This document shows, one piece after another, positions 22,860-31,316 of a DNA stretch of 64,000 nucleotides; the stretch's first letter is position 1, and every line of letters begins with the position of its first letter. The notes beneath the pieces were generated by a model. The model saw nothing but the letters and a program-made list of their open reading frames with translations. It was not told the origin of the DNA and made no database searches. A program made the position numbers and the translations under genes. Location: the NCBI RefSeq assembly GCF_015220045.1, contig NZ_JADBGB010000001.1, forward strand, positions 620,001 through 684,000. The letters are read 5' to 3'. Origin of the DNA: Marivivens aquimaris (lineage in GTDB: Bacteria > Pseudomonadota > Alphaproteobacteria > Rhodobacterales > Rhodobacteraceae).

Positions 22860-23174
22860 TCACTCCCCTCGCAGGTATGCGCCCAGCCCAGCGCAAGCGG
22901 CCTCGTTGTCCGCGCCGTATGTGCCTACGCGGATCCGCTCGATGTGGTCCCGAGCACGATCCATCGCCCGATCGGTACCAGGCGCATTGATGAACATCGA
23001 GGAGGTCTGGAGCAGGGACAGGGGGAGGCCCGACGGGTTGCAGTTCACGACGGTCCATTCCACCGCAGCCACGACTTCGGCGTTGATCTCGGTCTGCGAC
23101 TTATCCTCTGCCGCAGCCGCTCCGGCGATCACGATCAGTGCCGCCGCTGTGATTCTCCGAATGGTCATACTCAT
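22860..23174 (-). CDS. Secreted or periplasmic protein, 104 aa (moron candidate)
   Basis: Leftward gene in a rightward region. Residues 1-~22 are a Sec signal peptide (MSMTIRRITAAALIVIAGAA, then AAA-type cleavage); ATG 23168 is an alternative start. The mature part (~80 residues) is helical with two cysteines (~C44 and C93 of the precursor) that may pair. No family recognised. The upstream 150 bp carry a cluster of TGTCCGA repeats. Isolation, opposite strand and own control region mark it as a possible lysogenic-conversion gene. Confidence 0.6.
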   Translation of the reverse strand: MSMTIRRITAAALIVIAGAAAAEDKSQTEINAEVVAAVEWTVVNCNPSGLPLSLLQTSSMFINAPGTDRAMDRARDHIERIRVGTYGADNEAACAGLGAYLRGE

Positions 23175-23188
23175 CCCCCATCAGCGTA

Positions 23189-23340
23189 TCGGACACACCT
23201 GTCCGATCAGTTTGTCCGATTTGTCCGAATAGGGGCGATGCTGGCAGTATAGCCCGTTTCGGACACACCACATAAAAGCGTAAAACTGTGCAAAATCAAT
23301 CGGCGGATGTGGAGTTTCGGACGCTTTGTCCGAACGGACA
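23189..23340. repeat. Cluster of TGTCCGA / TCGGACA heptamers
   Basis: Perfect copies at 23189-23195 (TCGGACA), 23200-23206, 23213-23219, 23222-23228 (all TGTCCGA), 23259-23265 (TCGGACA) and 23327-23333 (TGTCCGA). Imperfect copies lie at 23317-23323 and 23334-23340. TCGGACACACC occurs twice, 70 bp apart. The array lies immediately upstream of the leftward secreted-protein gene, so it is probably a regulator-binding array for its promoter. Confidence 0.65.
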
Positions 23341-23382
23341 GCCTCTCGTCCCATGAAAATGTCCAAATTTCAGAGTGTAAGT

Positions 23383-23530
23383 TAGGATTTTCCAACAGGC
23401 ATTTTTTTTGACCCGCTGCCGCGCTCCACCGCTGCGCCCAACAAAATAACGGCCTCCAAAGCCGAAAAAGCACTCCAAAACGCGCCAATCCTCGCGTCTG
23501 CTCGCAAACTTGTGATTGGAGATTTTCCAC
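23383..23530. promoter_or_regulatory. Two operator-like sites before the tail Z gene
   Basis: TAGGATTTTCCAACA (23383-23397) and ATTGGAGATTTTCCAC (23515-23530) match the phage palindrome TTGGAAA-N-TTTCCAA with mismatches. They lie 160-310 bp upstream of the rightward tail Z gene, in a stretch (23341-23690) with no supported gene. A late or intermediate promoter here is inferred. Confidence 0.4.
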
Positions 23531-23596
23531 GAAATCGGCCCAAACCTTGTGCACGGCCCACTCGTGCGCGTATCTCCCAGACCTTCTACGTTGATT

Positions 23597-23630
23597 AGAG
23601 ACCTGACCCCCTCAAGGGGTCAGGGTCTCT
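23597..23630. terminator. Strong hairpin upstream of tail Z gene
   Basis: AGAGACC-TGACCCC pairs with GGGGTCA-G-GGTCTCT (one bulged G) around CTCAA. No T tract on the plus strand. It could be a terminator, an attenuator or an antitermination target 60 bp before the tail Z gene. Confidence 0.55.
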
Positions 23631-23690
23631 GAGATCATACGTTAGATCATCTGTTTCCCTTCATCTCTCTATCTCTGACAGGACGTTCCA

Positions 23691-24284
23691 ATGGCGCGCG
23701 ATCAAGTGCTCTACACCAAGACGCTCGACCCGACGCTCTACGACCTGTCCAACTCGCTGGCGATGCTGGGTGAAAAACAGGGAAAGCTCGCTATGGCCCG
23801 AGCGTTGAACCACGAGGGCAAGAAGGCCATGACCGCAGTGGTCCGGCATCTGGCAAAATCCACGTCGGTGAAACAATCCACCATCCGAAAGGGCCTACGG
23901 CTCCGGCAGGCATGGACCGAGGAAGGGCGGGACGACTACCTGAACGTCCAGATCATTGCCCGAGGTAAGCACCTATCCCTCAGCGAGTTCAAACCTCGCC
24001 AGCTCAAGAAGGGCGTATCCGCTACCGTCTGGGGCAAGCGCCAACGCTTCGATGGTGCATTCATGCTGAAGAAAGCGGGCAGCACCGTGTTCAAGAACAC
24101 TGGGGAGTGGAACCCACGCTCCGGCCGAAACAACAACATCGAGAAGCTATGGGGTCCGTCCCTGCCGGTGGAGTTGCAGGACGAGGAAACCCGCAAGGTG
24201 TTCGAGGACCACTTCGACAACCTCCACTACCGCGTCACCCATGAAGTCAACCGGTTGATGCCTCCAGACATGGGCTTCGAGTAG
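23691..24284 (+). CDS. Minor tail protein Z (GPZ family)
   Basis: 197 residues following the lambda gpZ/prophage minor tail Z pattern: MARALNHEGKKAMTAVVRHL, then STSVKQSTIRKGLRLRQAW, ISARG-like IIARGKHLSLSEFKPRQ, and KKGVSATVWGKRQRF. In lambda, gpZ acts in tail completion and head-tail joining. Here it stands alone 3 kb upstream of the terminase rather than among tail genes. A clear AGGACG-type site precedes the ATG. Confidence 0.8.
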   Translation: MARDQVLYTKTLDPTLYDLSNSLAMLGEKQGKLAMARALNHEGKKAMTAVVRHLAKSTSVKQSTIRKGLRLRQAWTEEGRDDYLNVQIIARGKHLSLSEFKPRQLKKGVSATVWGKRQRFDGAFMLKKAGSTVFKNTGEWNPRSGRNNNIEKLWGPSLPVELQDEETRKVFEDHFDNLHYRVTHEVNRLMPPDMGFE

Positions 24285-24498
24285 GTCCAGCAGGGTAGGG
24301 GAACGGGCCGTCTCAGCCCCCCCCCTCCCCCCTAAAGGATCGTCCTCAGGACCACCCCTTCGCGGGCACGCAGCACCCCGGGCTTTTCGCGTTTTTTTAG
24401 TGCCGATTTTACCGTTTTGATTTTGGAAAATGCCCCCGTTTTCGTGCCTGACAGCCGCGACCTGATGCGGCCCCAATCTCAAAAACGGAAAAATCTAC
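24285..24498. other. Spacer with poly-C tract before the ParB-GT genes
   Basis: Contains nine Cs, a T and six Cs (24317-24332), the palindrome GTCCTCAGGAC (24342-24352) and TTTTTTT near 24391-24397. A weak operator half-site TTGGAAAAT is at 24423-24431. A terminator for the tail Z gene and a promoter for the next operon are plausible. A cos site somewhere between here and the terminase is expected from the gpA-type terminase, but I cannot place it. Confidence 0.35.
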
Positions 24499-25362
24499 AT
24501 GACCGCCAAAACTGGTGGCGTAGCGGTGCGCCTTCGCGACTTTCGCGAACTCCAACCGTACAAGAATAACGCTCGCATCCACTCGGCAGAGGGGATCGAG
24601 CAGCTGGCCGCGATCATGCAGGACGTGGGCTACACCAACCCGATCCTCGTCGACGGAGACCTGATCGTCGGAGGCCACAAGCGCCTAAAGGCCGTGACCT
24701 CGATCTACGCCAGTGGTGGCCGGCTGCGTCTCCCCGATGGAACGGAGCTGCCGCAGGACACGGTCCCGACGATTGACTGCTCCGGCTGGACCGAGGGCCA
24801 GCGCCGCGCCTACATCATCGCGGACAATCAGACCACGATGGACAGCGAGTGGGACTTGGACCTACTCAAGATCGAACTGGACTGGCTGAAGGATGTGGAA
24901 GGCATCGACCTTTCGCTCACCGGCTTTACCGATGCCTCGCTGGAAAGTGCGCTGACCGCGTTCATCGCGGATGACAAAGAGCAGAACAGCAAGCGCGCGA
25001 ACTACTCGCGCAAAATCAAGGTGCCGACCTACGAGCCGAGCGATGTTGCTCCGGCACTGGGGGAACTATTCAATCGACAGAAGTCGGATGAGCTGCTGGC
25101 CGAGATTGAGGCCAGCGATGCGCCGGATGACGTAAAGCAGTTCCTGCGGTTTGCCGCCGAGCGGCACACCGAGTTCAACTATGCCAAGGTCGCAGACTTC
25201 TACGCCGCGGCTGATGCTCCGATCCAGCGGCTCATGGAGAACTCGGCGCTGGTGATCATTGACTTCGATCGAGCCATTGAGAACGGCTTCGTAAAGATGA
25301 CTAAGGCGTTCACCGAAATGACGGGTGAGCGGTTCGATCCGGAGGCCGAAGATGCGGGATGA
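24499..25362 (+). CDS. ParB-domain protein paired with glycosyltransferase
   Basis: 287 residues. Residues ~8-105 are a ParB/Srx-like domain: PYKNNARIHSAEGIEQLA, then YTNPILVDGDLIVGGHKRLK and IADNQ. The C-terminal ~110 residues include EIEASDAPDDVKQFLRFAAE, FNYAKVADFYAAAD and LVIIDFDRAIENGFVK, a block I associate with phage proteins encoded beside DNA-modifying glycosyltransferases. No methyltransferase motif follows, unlike many phage ParB fusions. It overlaps the glycosyltransferase by 11 bp, so the two are one translational unit. Role in targeting or licensing base modification is inferred. Confidence 0.7.
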   Translation: MTAKTGGVAVRLRDFRELQPYKNNARIHSAEGIEQLAAIMQDVGYTNPILVDGDLIVGGHKRLKAVTSIYASGGRLRLPDGTELPQDTVPTIDCSGWTEGQRRAYIIADNQTTMDSEWDLDLLKIELDWLKDVEGIDLSLTGFTDASLESALTAFIADDKEQNSKRANYSRKIKVPTYEPSDVAPALGELFNRQKSDELLAEIEASDAPDDVKQFLRFAAERHTEFNYAKVADFYAAADAPIQRLMENSALVIIDFDRAIENGFVKMTKAFTEMTGERFDPEAEDAG

Positions 25363-26209
25363 CTTCTGCGCCTTCATCCTCTCGAACAGGCGCGCCAATA
25401 CCGTTCTGACGTACCGTGCGGTTCGTCGCTGCGGGTATAGGGGGAAAGTCTTTGTCGTGATCGACGACGAGGATCCGACCGCCGACGACTACTTCGCCAA
25501 ATTTGGTGACGACGTGCTGGTGTTCCCCAAGTCGGAGATCGAAAAGACCTTCGACCTGGCAGACAACTTCACGAACCAGAAGGGCAGCATCATCCACGCC
25601 AGAAACGCCTGCTTCCACCTCGCGAGGGAGCAGGGCTATCGCTACTTCATCGAGCTCGACGACGACTACAACGGTTTCTGGACGCGGTTCGACGCGAACC
25701 ATTACCACGGCTCGTGGAGGATACCGGACCTTGATCTGGTCTGGAGCGAGATGGTCGAGTTCCTAGAGACCACGCCAGCGATCTGCGTCGCCATGGGGCA
25801 GGGTGGCGACTACGTCGGAGGTGCCGAAGGCACGCTGATGAAGTCCATCATGTCGAAGCGGAAGGCGATGAACACGCTGATCTGTGACGTCGAGAAGCCG
25901 TTCACCTTTGTGGGCCGGATCAATGAGGACGTGAACACATACGTTCGGGCTGGCATCAAGGGGGAACTGATGCTGTCTGTTCTCAACGTGCATGTCACCC
26001 AGCGCCAGACACAGGCTGCGTCAGGCGGGATGACTGAAATCTATCAAGATGGGGGAACGTACATCAAATCGTTCTACACGGTGATGATGTGTCCGTCCTG
26101 CGTCAAAATCTCTGACTTCGGTAGTGCCCAGCGTCGGATTCACCATCTGATCGACTGGGAAAAAGCAGCGGTGAAGATCGTATCCGATCAACACCGCAAG
26201 CCTGATTAG
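25352..26209 (+). CDS. TAGT-like glycosyltransferase (DNA base modification candidate)
   Basis: 285 residues from ATG 25352, with CGGAGGCCGAAG upstream. The pattern is that of GT-A-type enzymes described as TET/JBP-associated or GREB1-related: FILSNRRANTVLTYRAVRRC, VFVVIDDEDPT, ARNACFHLAREQGYRYFIEL, then the acidic metal/nucleotide-sugar motif LDDDY and VGRINEDVNTYVR. The family is thought to glycosylate hydroxymethylpyrimidines in phage DNA. No TET/JBP, hydroxymethylase or nucleotide-sugar gene is visible in this window, so the acceptor is unknown. Confidence 0.7.
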   Translation: MRDDFCAFILSNRRANTVLTYRAVRRCGYRGKVFVVIDDEDPTADDYFAKFGDDVLVFPKSEIEKTFDLADNFTNQKGSIIHARNACFHLAREQGYRYFIELDDDYNGFWTRFDANHYHGSWRIPDLDLVWSEMVEFLETTPAICVAMGQGGDYVGGAEGTLMKSIMSKRKAMNTLICDVEKPFTFVGRINEDVNTYVRAGIKGELMLSVLNVHVTQRQTQAASGGMTEIYQDGGTYIKSFYTVMMCPSCVKISDFGSAQRRIHHLIDWEKAAVKIVSDQHRKPD

Positions 26210-26227
26210 AGGAGGGGTGGGGGCCGC

Positions 26228-26938
26228 TTATGCGGCCTCCACTGCGATGAAGTTGTTGCGGCGATCCCAAGCGATGTTCGACTTGGCGTCCTGCTTGGTG
26301 AAGCCTTCCTTTTCGCAAGCTGCGATGAAGTCTCCGACCGACTTGTTCTCTTGATAGAGGGCGAAAATCTTGGCCGCCTTCGACCCTTCCTTTTTCGGAT
26401 TCGGAATAACCGAGGTGATCACCATATCCTCGGTGATCCGGATGCGATCGGTTTTGCCTTCGGCCTTCGGCTTCGGTTCCTTCTTTGCCTTGGCGGGTTT
26501 CGCTTCCGGCTCCGGTATCACCTTCGCCAGATCGTCCAGCTTCGACTTGGACTTCTTCGCGACCTTCTTCGCGAATACGTCCACACCCTCGGCTGCGGCC
26601 TCGGTGTCTGCGACGACCTGCTCGCGAATTTCTTTAGCCTTCGGGTTGGCGCGAAGGCGGGCGAGGCCGGGGGATACCGTCTCTGCCTTTTCCTTCATGA
26701 CGCGCTCCTCCATCGCTTCCTCTGCGCGGGCGGTGGCGACGATCTGGAGCGCGTCCTCCACGTTCGTGGCTGCCATGATCGCGTCGTAGACCTTGGCTTG
26801 GCGCTCGGCTTTGAAGTTCGCGTACACTGCTTTGCAAACGCGCATCTCAGCCATGTCCTTGGTGCGTGCGGGCTTGGCATCCGACTTGGTGATGTAGCCG
26901 GTTACTTCTGCGAGGTTCTTTACTGTGAGGGTGGTCAT
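26228..26938 (-). CDS. Basic leftward phage protein, 236 aa
   Basis: Start at ATG 26938 with TTGGAGAAGCAG upstream. The N-terminal ~90 residues are helical; ~105-180 is Lys/Ala/Pro-rich (KKVAKKSKSKLDDL, KPAKAKKEPKPK), histone-H1-like. The end has PKKEGSKAAKIFALYQENKS and FIAACEKEGFTKQDAKSNIA, WDRR-, a small domain that recurs at C-termini of phage DNA-associated proteins. It lies on the opposite strand between the glycosyltransferase and terminase genes. A 19-bp operator is upstream and a hairpin overlaps its stop. Confidence 0.65.
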   Translation of the reverse strand: MTTLTVKNLAEVTGYITKSDAKPARTKDMAEMRVCKAVYANFKAERQAKVYDAIMAATNVEDALQIVATARAEEAMEERVMKEKAETVSPGLARLRANPKAKEIREQVVADTEAAAEGVDVFAKKVAKKSKSKLDDLAKVIPEPEAKPAKAKKEPKPKAEGKTDRIRITEDMVITSVIPNPKKEGSKAAKIFALYQENKSVGDFIAACEKEGFTKQDAKSNIAWDRRNNFIAVEAA

Positions 26939-27015
26939 CTGCTTCTCCAATGTGACTGCAAGTTGTTCTGTCACAATTAGGAATAGAGTGACCTAACTGA
27001 CGGATAAACAAAGAA

Positions 27016-27034
27016 AATTGGAAATTTTCCAATT
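27016..27034. promoter_or_regulatory. Perfect 19-bp operator palindrome
   Basis: AATTGGAAATTTTCCAATT, symmetric about its central T. It lies 78 bp upstream of the leftward 236-aa gene and 172 bp upstream of the small terminase gene, so it could control either or both. Best copy of the recurring phage palindrome. Confidence 0.7.
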
Positions 27035-27205
27035 CAGTTCAATGGCTCGTCAGAGCCATCGGTGACGATCTGTTGTTTCGTCACTCAGTGTTCCTAGTGA
27101 GTGGTTGCCAGTGTTTCGGTCGACCTCCGCGTATCGAGTAGCGAGGTTTTGGCCGTGGTAGCCGTAGCAGGACTCCCGAAATTTGACCCTGAAACGTGGG
27201 ATTTT

Positions 27206-27697
27206 ATGAGCAACGAGCAACTGATTCCAGTCGAGGTCGCGGCCAAGCTCCTCGAAATCAGCGCCGAGCGGCTGCGCCAGCTCAGGAAAGAGGGATACGT
27301 CGAGTTCCCCGAACGCGGCAAAACCACGCTGGTGTCTGCGGTGCGGGGATACATCCGGTTCCTCAAGGACGCCGCCGCGAAAGAGACGAAGACCTCGGCC
27401 AGCGCCAGAACGCAGGACGTTAAGACGAGGCTGCTCGAAATGCAGCTTCAGGAGAAAGAGCGCGAGCTGATCCCACAACAGGATGCACAGCTCGCGATGC
27501 AGCTGCTGGTCGGCAGCGTGAGTACCGTTATGGACACCCTGCCAGCGCGCATTACTCGCGACATGGAGCTGCGGGTGAAGGTTGAGGATGAAGTCCGTAA
27601 AGCGAAAGCCCAAATCTCCGAAGCTGTCGGCCGATTGTCAGGCGCTGTTGCAGATGGCAGCGACATTGATGAGGCCGGCTCCAAAGCTCGAACCTGA
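27206..27697 (+). CDS. Terminase small subunit (Nu1-like)
   Basis: 163 residues from ATG 27206 (GTGGGATTTT upstream); earlier in-frame starts would run through the promoter region. The N-terminus has a winged-helix Nu1-like motif: LIPVEVAAKLLEISAERLRQ, LRKEGYVEFPERGK, VSAVRGYIRFLKD. A helical segment with coiled-coil character follows (TRLLEMQLQEKERELIP). It recognises the packaging start and delivers DNA to the large subunit. Overlaps the large subunit gene by ~110 bp. Confidence 0.8.
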   Translation: MSNEQLIPVEVAAKLLEISAERLRQLRKEGYVEFPERGKTTLVSAVRGYIRFLKDAAAKETKTSASARTQDVKTRLLEMQLQEKERELIPQQDAQLAMQLLVGSVSTVMDTLPARITRDMELRVKVEDEVRKAKAQISEAVGRLSGAVADGSDIDEAGSKART

Positions 27698-29672
27698 CGA
27701 GTGGGGCGCTGCGAACCGGACCTATCCCCCGACCTCGGGCGTGCCTGGTCCGCGCGATCCGGGCCTCACCCCGTACATGACGCCCTTCTCGCGTGCTGTT
27801 GCCTCGCGCCTATATCCCCGAGTGGTCAACGTCACCGCCGCGCAGTCTGGCAAAACCGAGACCCTGCTCGATGTAATGGGGTCGCGCCTCGATCAGCAGC
27901 CCGTTCCCATCATCTACGTTGGACCGAGCCGCGACTTCGTAAAGGATATGTTCGAGCCGCGCGTGTCCGCGCTATTCGATGAAGCGCCTGACCTTGGAGC
28001 GAAGCTGCTGCGAGGGCAGGCCGACACCAAGTACGTCAAGATCGTCAGCGGCGTTAAGCTCCGTCTCGCCTATGCCGGTTCGACCACCTCCCTGAAATCG
28101 GACCCGTTCGGCCTCGGCCTGATCGACGAATACGACGAAATGAGCGCCAACGTGCGCGGGCAGGGCGATCCTCTCGGCCTGACCGAAGCGCGCGGCGACA
28201 CCTACGCCGATACCGTCACGGCTGTCATTTCGACGCCATCGCAGGGCCGTGTTGATACTGAGGTCTGCCCAATCACGGGTCTGATCTACTGGACCAAATC
28301 CGACGAGGAGATGGTCAGCAGCCCGATCTGGCGCCTGTTCGATGGCGGCACGCGTCACCACTGGGCGTGGAAGTGCCCTCACTGTGAACGGCGCTTCATT
28401 CCGCGGTCGGACCTGCTCCAGATCGCAAAGGGAGCCACGCCGACACAGGCCAAGCGGGACGCCTTCCTGATCTGCGGCCACGAGGATTGCGGCGAGCCGA
28501 TCCTCGAACACCACAAGACAGCGATGAATGCCACGGGCATCGCCATCGCACCGGGCCAGACCGTCGAAGAGGCTGAGCGCGGTGTGCATGTCGAGTCCGA
28601 TACGTGGTCTATGTGGACCTCGGGCCTTTGCTCCCCGTTCAAGACATTCGGGGAACGAGCGCAGCGCCTCGTTCGGGCTCGCCTCAGCGGCGACCCGAAC
28701 AAGGTCCAGACCGTAATGAACAGCCAATTTGGCGAGATCGCCATGCCGGTTGGTGACAGCCAAACACCCGCTTGGGAAGCGATCATGAAGCGCGTCTTGC
28801 CATATCGAGAGGGTGAATTTCCGGCCGAGGCGATCCGCCTGTTCGCTGCTGTCGACGTCCAGAAGCACTCGCTGCCGTTCGTCATTCGGGCCTTTGGCGA
28901 GAAGGGCAAATCGTGGCTGGTGCGGCACGGCGAGCTGTTCGGTCCTACCGACCAGCCTGAGGTCTGGGATGACCTATTCGCGCTGATGACTGGCGAGACC
29001 TACGGCGACGGCATGGCGGTGGAACACTGTTTCATCGACTCCGGCTTCCGACCAGACAAGCCAGACGGCGTGAACGTCCACGCGGTCTACGAGTTCTGCC
29101 GCCGGATGCCCTATCTGTTCACCCCGACCAAGGGTAAAGATGTGCAGTCCAAGCCCTTCACGATGTCGACGATCGACGTGAAGCCCGACGGCACGAAGCG
29201 CCTGTTTTCGATCCGCCTTGCTATCCTTCACACCGACTATTTCAAGTCGCTGGTGTTTGCTCGGATCGCGCTCGAACCGAACACGCCGGGGGCTTGGCAC
29301 GTCCACTCCGATATTGATGAGGACTACTGCCGTCAGGTCACATCGGAGGAGCGTGCCGTCGTCGACGGTAAACCGAAATGGACCCGCCGCAGCCGCAACA
29401 ACCACTTCCTCGACTGTGAGGCCATGGTCGAGGCTTGCGCCTTCTCGCGTGGCGTCAGCCGTCTGCCCTCTGGGCGACGTGAGGATGACTACGACGATGA
29501 GGAGGCGGCACCGCCACGCCCGCAGGGCGGGGCGTTGTCGGAGCGCGCCAGAGCGCGCGCCCCTGCTCACGAAACTGAACCAGATCCCGTTGAGGAGGAA
29601 CGCCCTCGTCGGCGGGACCGAGGCTCGACCAAGGACCGCTTTGCGCAGCGGGGACGACGCCTCCGCCAATAA
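27588..29672 (+). CDS. Terminase large subunit (lambda gpA family)
   Basis: About 694 residues from ATG 27588; TTG 27582 and ATG 27654 are alternatives. gpA-type features: NVTAAQSGKTETLLDVMG (ATPase loop, ~85-95), LGLIDEYDEM (Walker B, ~178), TAVISTPS, a CPHC...CGHEDC zinc-type insertion (~265-300), and nuclease acidic residues (AAVDVQKHSLP near 425, FIDSG near 482). The gpA type usually makes cohesive ends, so cos packaging is expected. The C-terminal ~60 residues are Arg/Pro-rich. Confidence 0.92.
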   Translation: MKSVKRKPKSPKLSADCQALLQMAATLMRPAPKLEPDEWGAANRTYPPTSGVPGPRDPGLTPYMTPFSRAVASRLYPRVVNVTAAQSGKTETLLDVMGSRLDQQPVPIIYVGPSRDFVKDMFEPRVSALFDEAPDLGAKLLRGQADTKYVKIVSGVKLRLAYAGSTTSLKSDPFGLGLIDEYDEMSANVRGQGDPLGLTEARGDTYADTVTAVISTPSQGRVDTEVCPITGLIYWTKSDEEMVSSPIWRLFDGGTRHHWAWKCPHCERRFIPRSDLLQIAKGATPTQAKRDAFLICGHEDCGEPILEHHKTAMNATGIAIAPGQTVEEAERGVHVESDTWSMWTSGLCSPFKTFGERAQRLVRARLSGDPNKVQTVMNSQFGEIAMPVGDSQTPAWEAIMKRVLPYREGEFPAEAIRLFAAVDVQKHSLPFVIRAFGEKGKSWLVRHGELFGPTDQPEVWDDLFALMTGETYGDGMAVEHCFIDSGFRPDKPDGVNVHAVYEFCRRMPYLFTPTKGKDVQSKPFTMSTIDVKPDGTKRLFSIRLAILHTDYFKSLVFARIALEPNTPGAWHVHSDIDEDYCRQVTSEERAVVDGKPKWTRRSRNNHFLDCEAMVEACAFSRGVSRLPSGRREDDYDDEEAAPPRPQGGALSERARARAPAHETEPDPVEEERPRRRDRGSTKDRFAQRGRRLRQ

Positions 29673-29684
29673 AGGACCACCCAC

Positions 29685-31316
29685 ATGGGCATCATTGACC
29701 GACTGGTCGGCAGCATCGCTGCTCCGGCCGTCAATAACGGCGTGTCTGCACCAAAGCCGCAGGCCGGTTACATGCGGAACAACCGTCACGTCGGCTTCCT
29801 GAACTGGCGTCCCGCGCTGCGCTCCTCCCAATCGGAGGTCAGTGAGGCGTGGGACATGGCTGCGGCCCGCGCCCACGAGTCCATCATCAACAGCGGGTGG
29901 CTCTCCGGCGCCGTCGAACAGGCTGTTGCTGACACCGTGGGTGAGGGCGTTAAGGTCAAGCCCGCGCCTGAGAATGCCGCCTTCGGTCAGGATGTGGCGT
30001 GGGCCCGCTCATGGGGACGGATGGTCAGCGCGAAGTTCGACCTTTGGGCCTCGACCCCTGCGCTCTGCGATGCAGCTGGCCGGCGCACGCTCTACCAGAT
30101 GCAGGCGGATTCCTATCTCGGCTGGATCGGTATGGGCGAAACGCTCTCCATGGTTAAGCACCGAAGGGAAGCGTTCTATCCGGTCGGGACGAAGTTCAAG
30201 ATGTTCTCGCCTTCGCGCCTTTCGCGTCACAGCGATGAGGCACAGCGGATCGTGAACGGCGTTAAGATCGACGCCGATGGTCGCGCACTGGCCTACTCGT
30301 TCAATGCGAAAACGGCGGCGCGTGAGGATGGGTGGAACCTCGACTACGACAACCAGACCGTCAGCGTGAACGCGCGAGACCGATACGGTCGTCCGATTGT
30401 GAACCACGTTTTCACGGGGCGCGCCGAGACCTATCGCGGCATCGGTCCGATGGTACCGGTATTGCTGCTGCTGCGGCAGTTCGACCAGCTCAACGACGGC
30501 ACGCTCAGCGCGGCCCTGCTGCAATCCCTTTTCGCGGCTGTGATCACGTCCAGCAGCCCGACTGAGGAAGTTCTCGAAGGTCTGATGACCCAACAGGAAT
30601 TGAGGGAAGTCGGACGCGGCGAGATGAGCCGCGCCGAGGTGTTTCTGGACGCTCAGGCCGGATACTATTCAGGCCAGCCCATCGACGTTGGTAGCACTGG
30701 CCGTATCGGTCATCTGTTCCCTGGCGATGAACTGAAGTTCCTCACCACTGAGGCCACTGGGCCTGATCGCGATGCGTTCAGTCGCGCCATTCAGCGGGAA
30801 ATCTGCCGCTGTCTCGGCGTGAGCTACAGCAGCGGCACCGGCGACTATGCTGGGACGACCTACTATTCACTCGGCAAGTCGAATGATGACATCTTCGCCA
30901 TCACGAAAAAGCGCCGTGCCGATGTAGTCGCCCCCGGCACCCAGCCGATTTACGACGCATGGCTCGAAGAGGCGATCGAGGTCGGATATGTCGAGTTCCC
31001 CGGCGGGATCGAGGCGTATCACTACCACCGCCATGCGGCCTCGCGCTCCATCAAGCGCGGTGATCCGAAGCCCATCTCGGACGTGCTGAAAGCGATGAAG
31101 GCCAATGAGGTTGCCCGCCGTTGCGGGTGGGTCTCTGACAGCCAGATCGCGGAGCAGTTCGGCTGGGACTACGAGGACGTGTGCCAGCGCCTGTCGGACG
31201 ACAAGGCGCTGCGCGAGGAATACGGCATTCCCGAGCCTGTTTTCATGAACGCGGGCGGCGGCACTCCCACCGAACAAGACGAAGAAAAGGAGGGCGGCGA
31301 TGACCGAGATGCCTGA
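29685..31316 (+). CDS. Portal protein (lambda gpB family)
   Basis: 543 residues. Typical lambda-type portal features: N-terminal RNNRHVGFLNWRPALRSSQS, NSGWLSGAVEQAVADTVGEG, a central core with AFSRAIQREICRCLGVSYSS, and GDYAGTTYYSLGKSNDDI. The acidic C-terminus (EEKEGGDDRDA) overlaps the gpW-like gene by 17 bp. Forms the dodecameric channel at one capsid vertex. The order terminase, portal, W, protease, D, E is that of lambda. Confidence 0.92.
   Translation: MGIIDRLVGSIAAPAVNNGVSAPKPQAGYMRNNRHVGFLNWRPALRSSQSEVSEAWDMAAARAHESIINSGWLSGAVEQAVADTVGEGVKVKPAPENAAFGQDVAWARSWGRMVSAKFDLWASTPALCDAAGRRTLYQMQADSYLGWIGMGETLSMVKHRREAFYPVGTKFKMFSPSRLSRHSDEAQRIVNGVKIDADGRALAYSFNAKTAAREDGWNLDYDNQTVSVNARDRYGRPIVNHVFTGRAETYRGIGPMVPVLLLLRQFDQLNDGTLSAALLQSLFAAVITSSSPTEEVLEGLMTQQELREVGRGEMSRAEVFLDAQAGYYSGQPIDVGSTGRIGHLFPGDELKFLTTEATGPDRDAFSRAIQREICRCLGVSYSSGTGDYAGTTYYSLGKSNDDIFAITKKRRADVVAPGTQPIYDAWLEEAIEVGYVEFPGGIEAYHYHRHAASRSIKRGDPKPISDVLKAMKANEVARRCGWVSDSQIAEQFGWDYEDVCQRLSDDKALREEYGIPEPVFMNAGGGTPTEQDEEKEGGDDRDA

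Noticed and set aside
24317-24332. Poly-C tract as a cos site
   Set aside because: No symmetric sequence or nicking pattern visible; only low-complexity.
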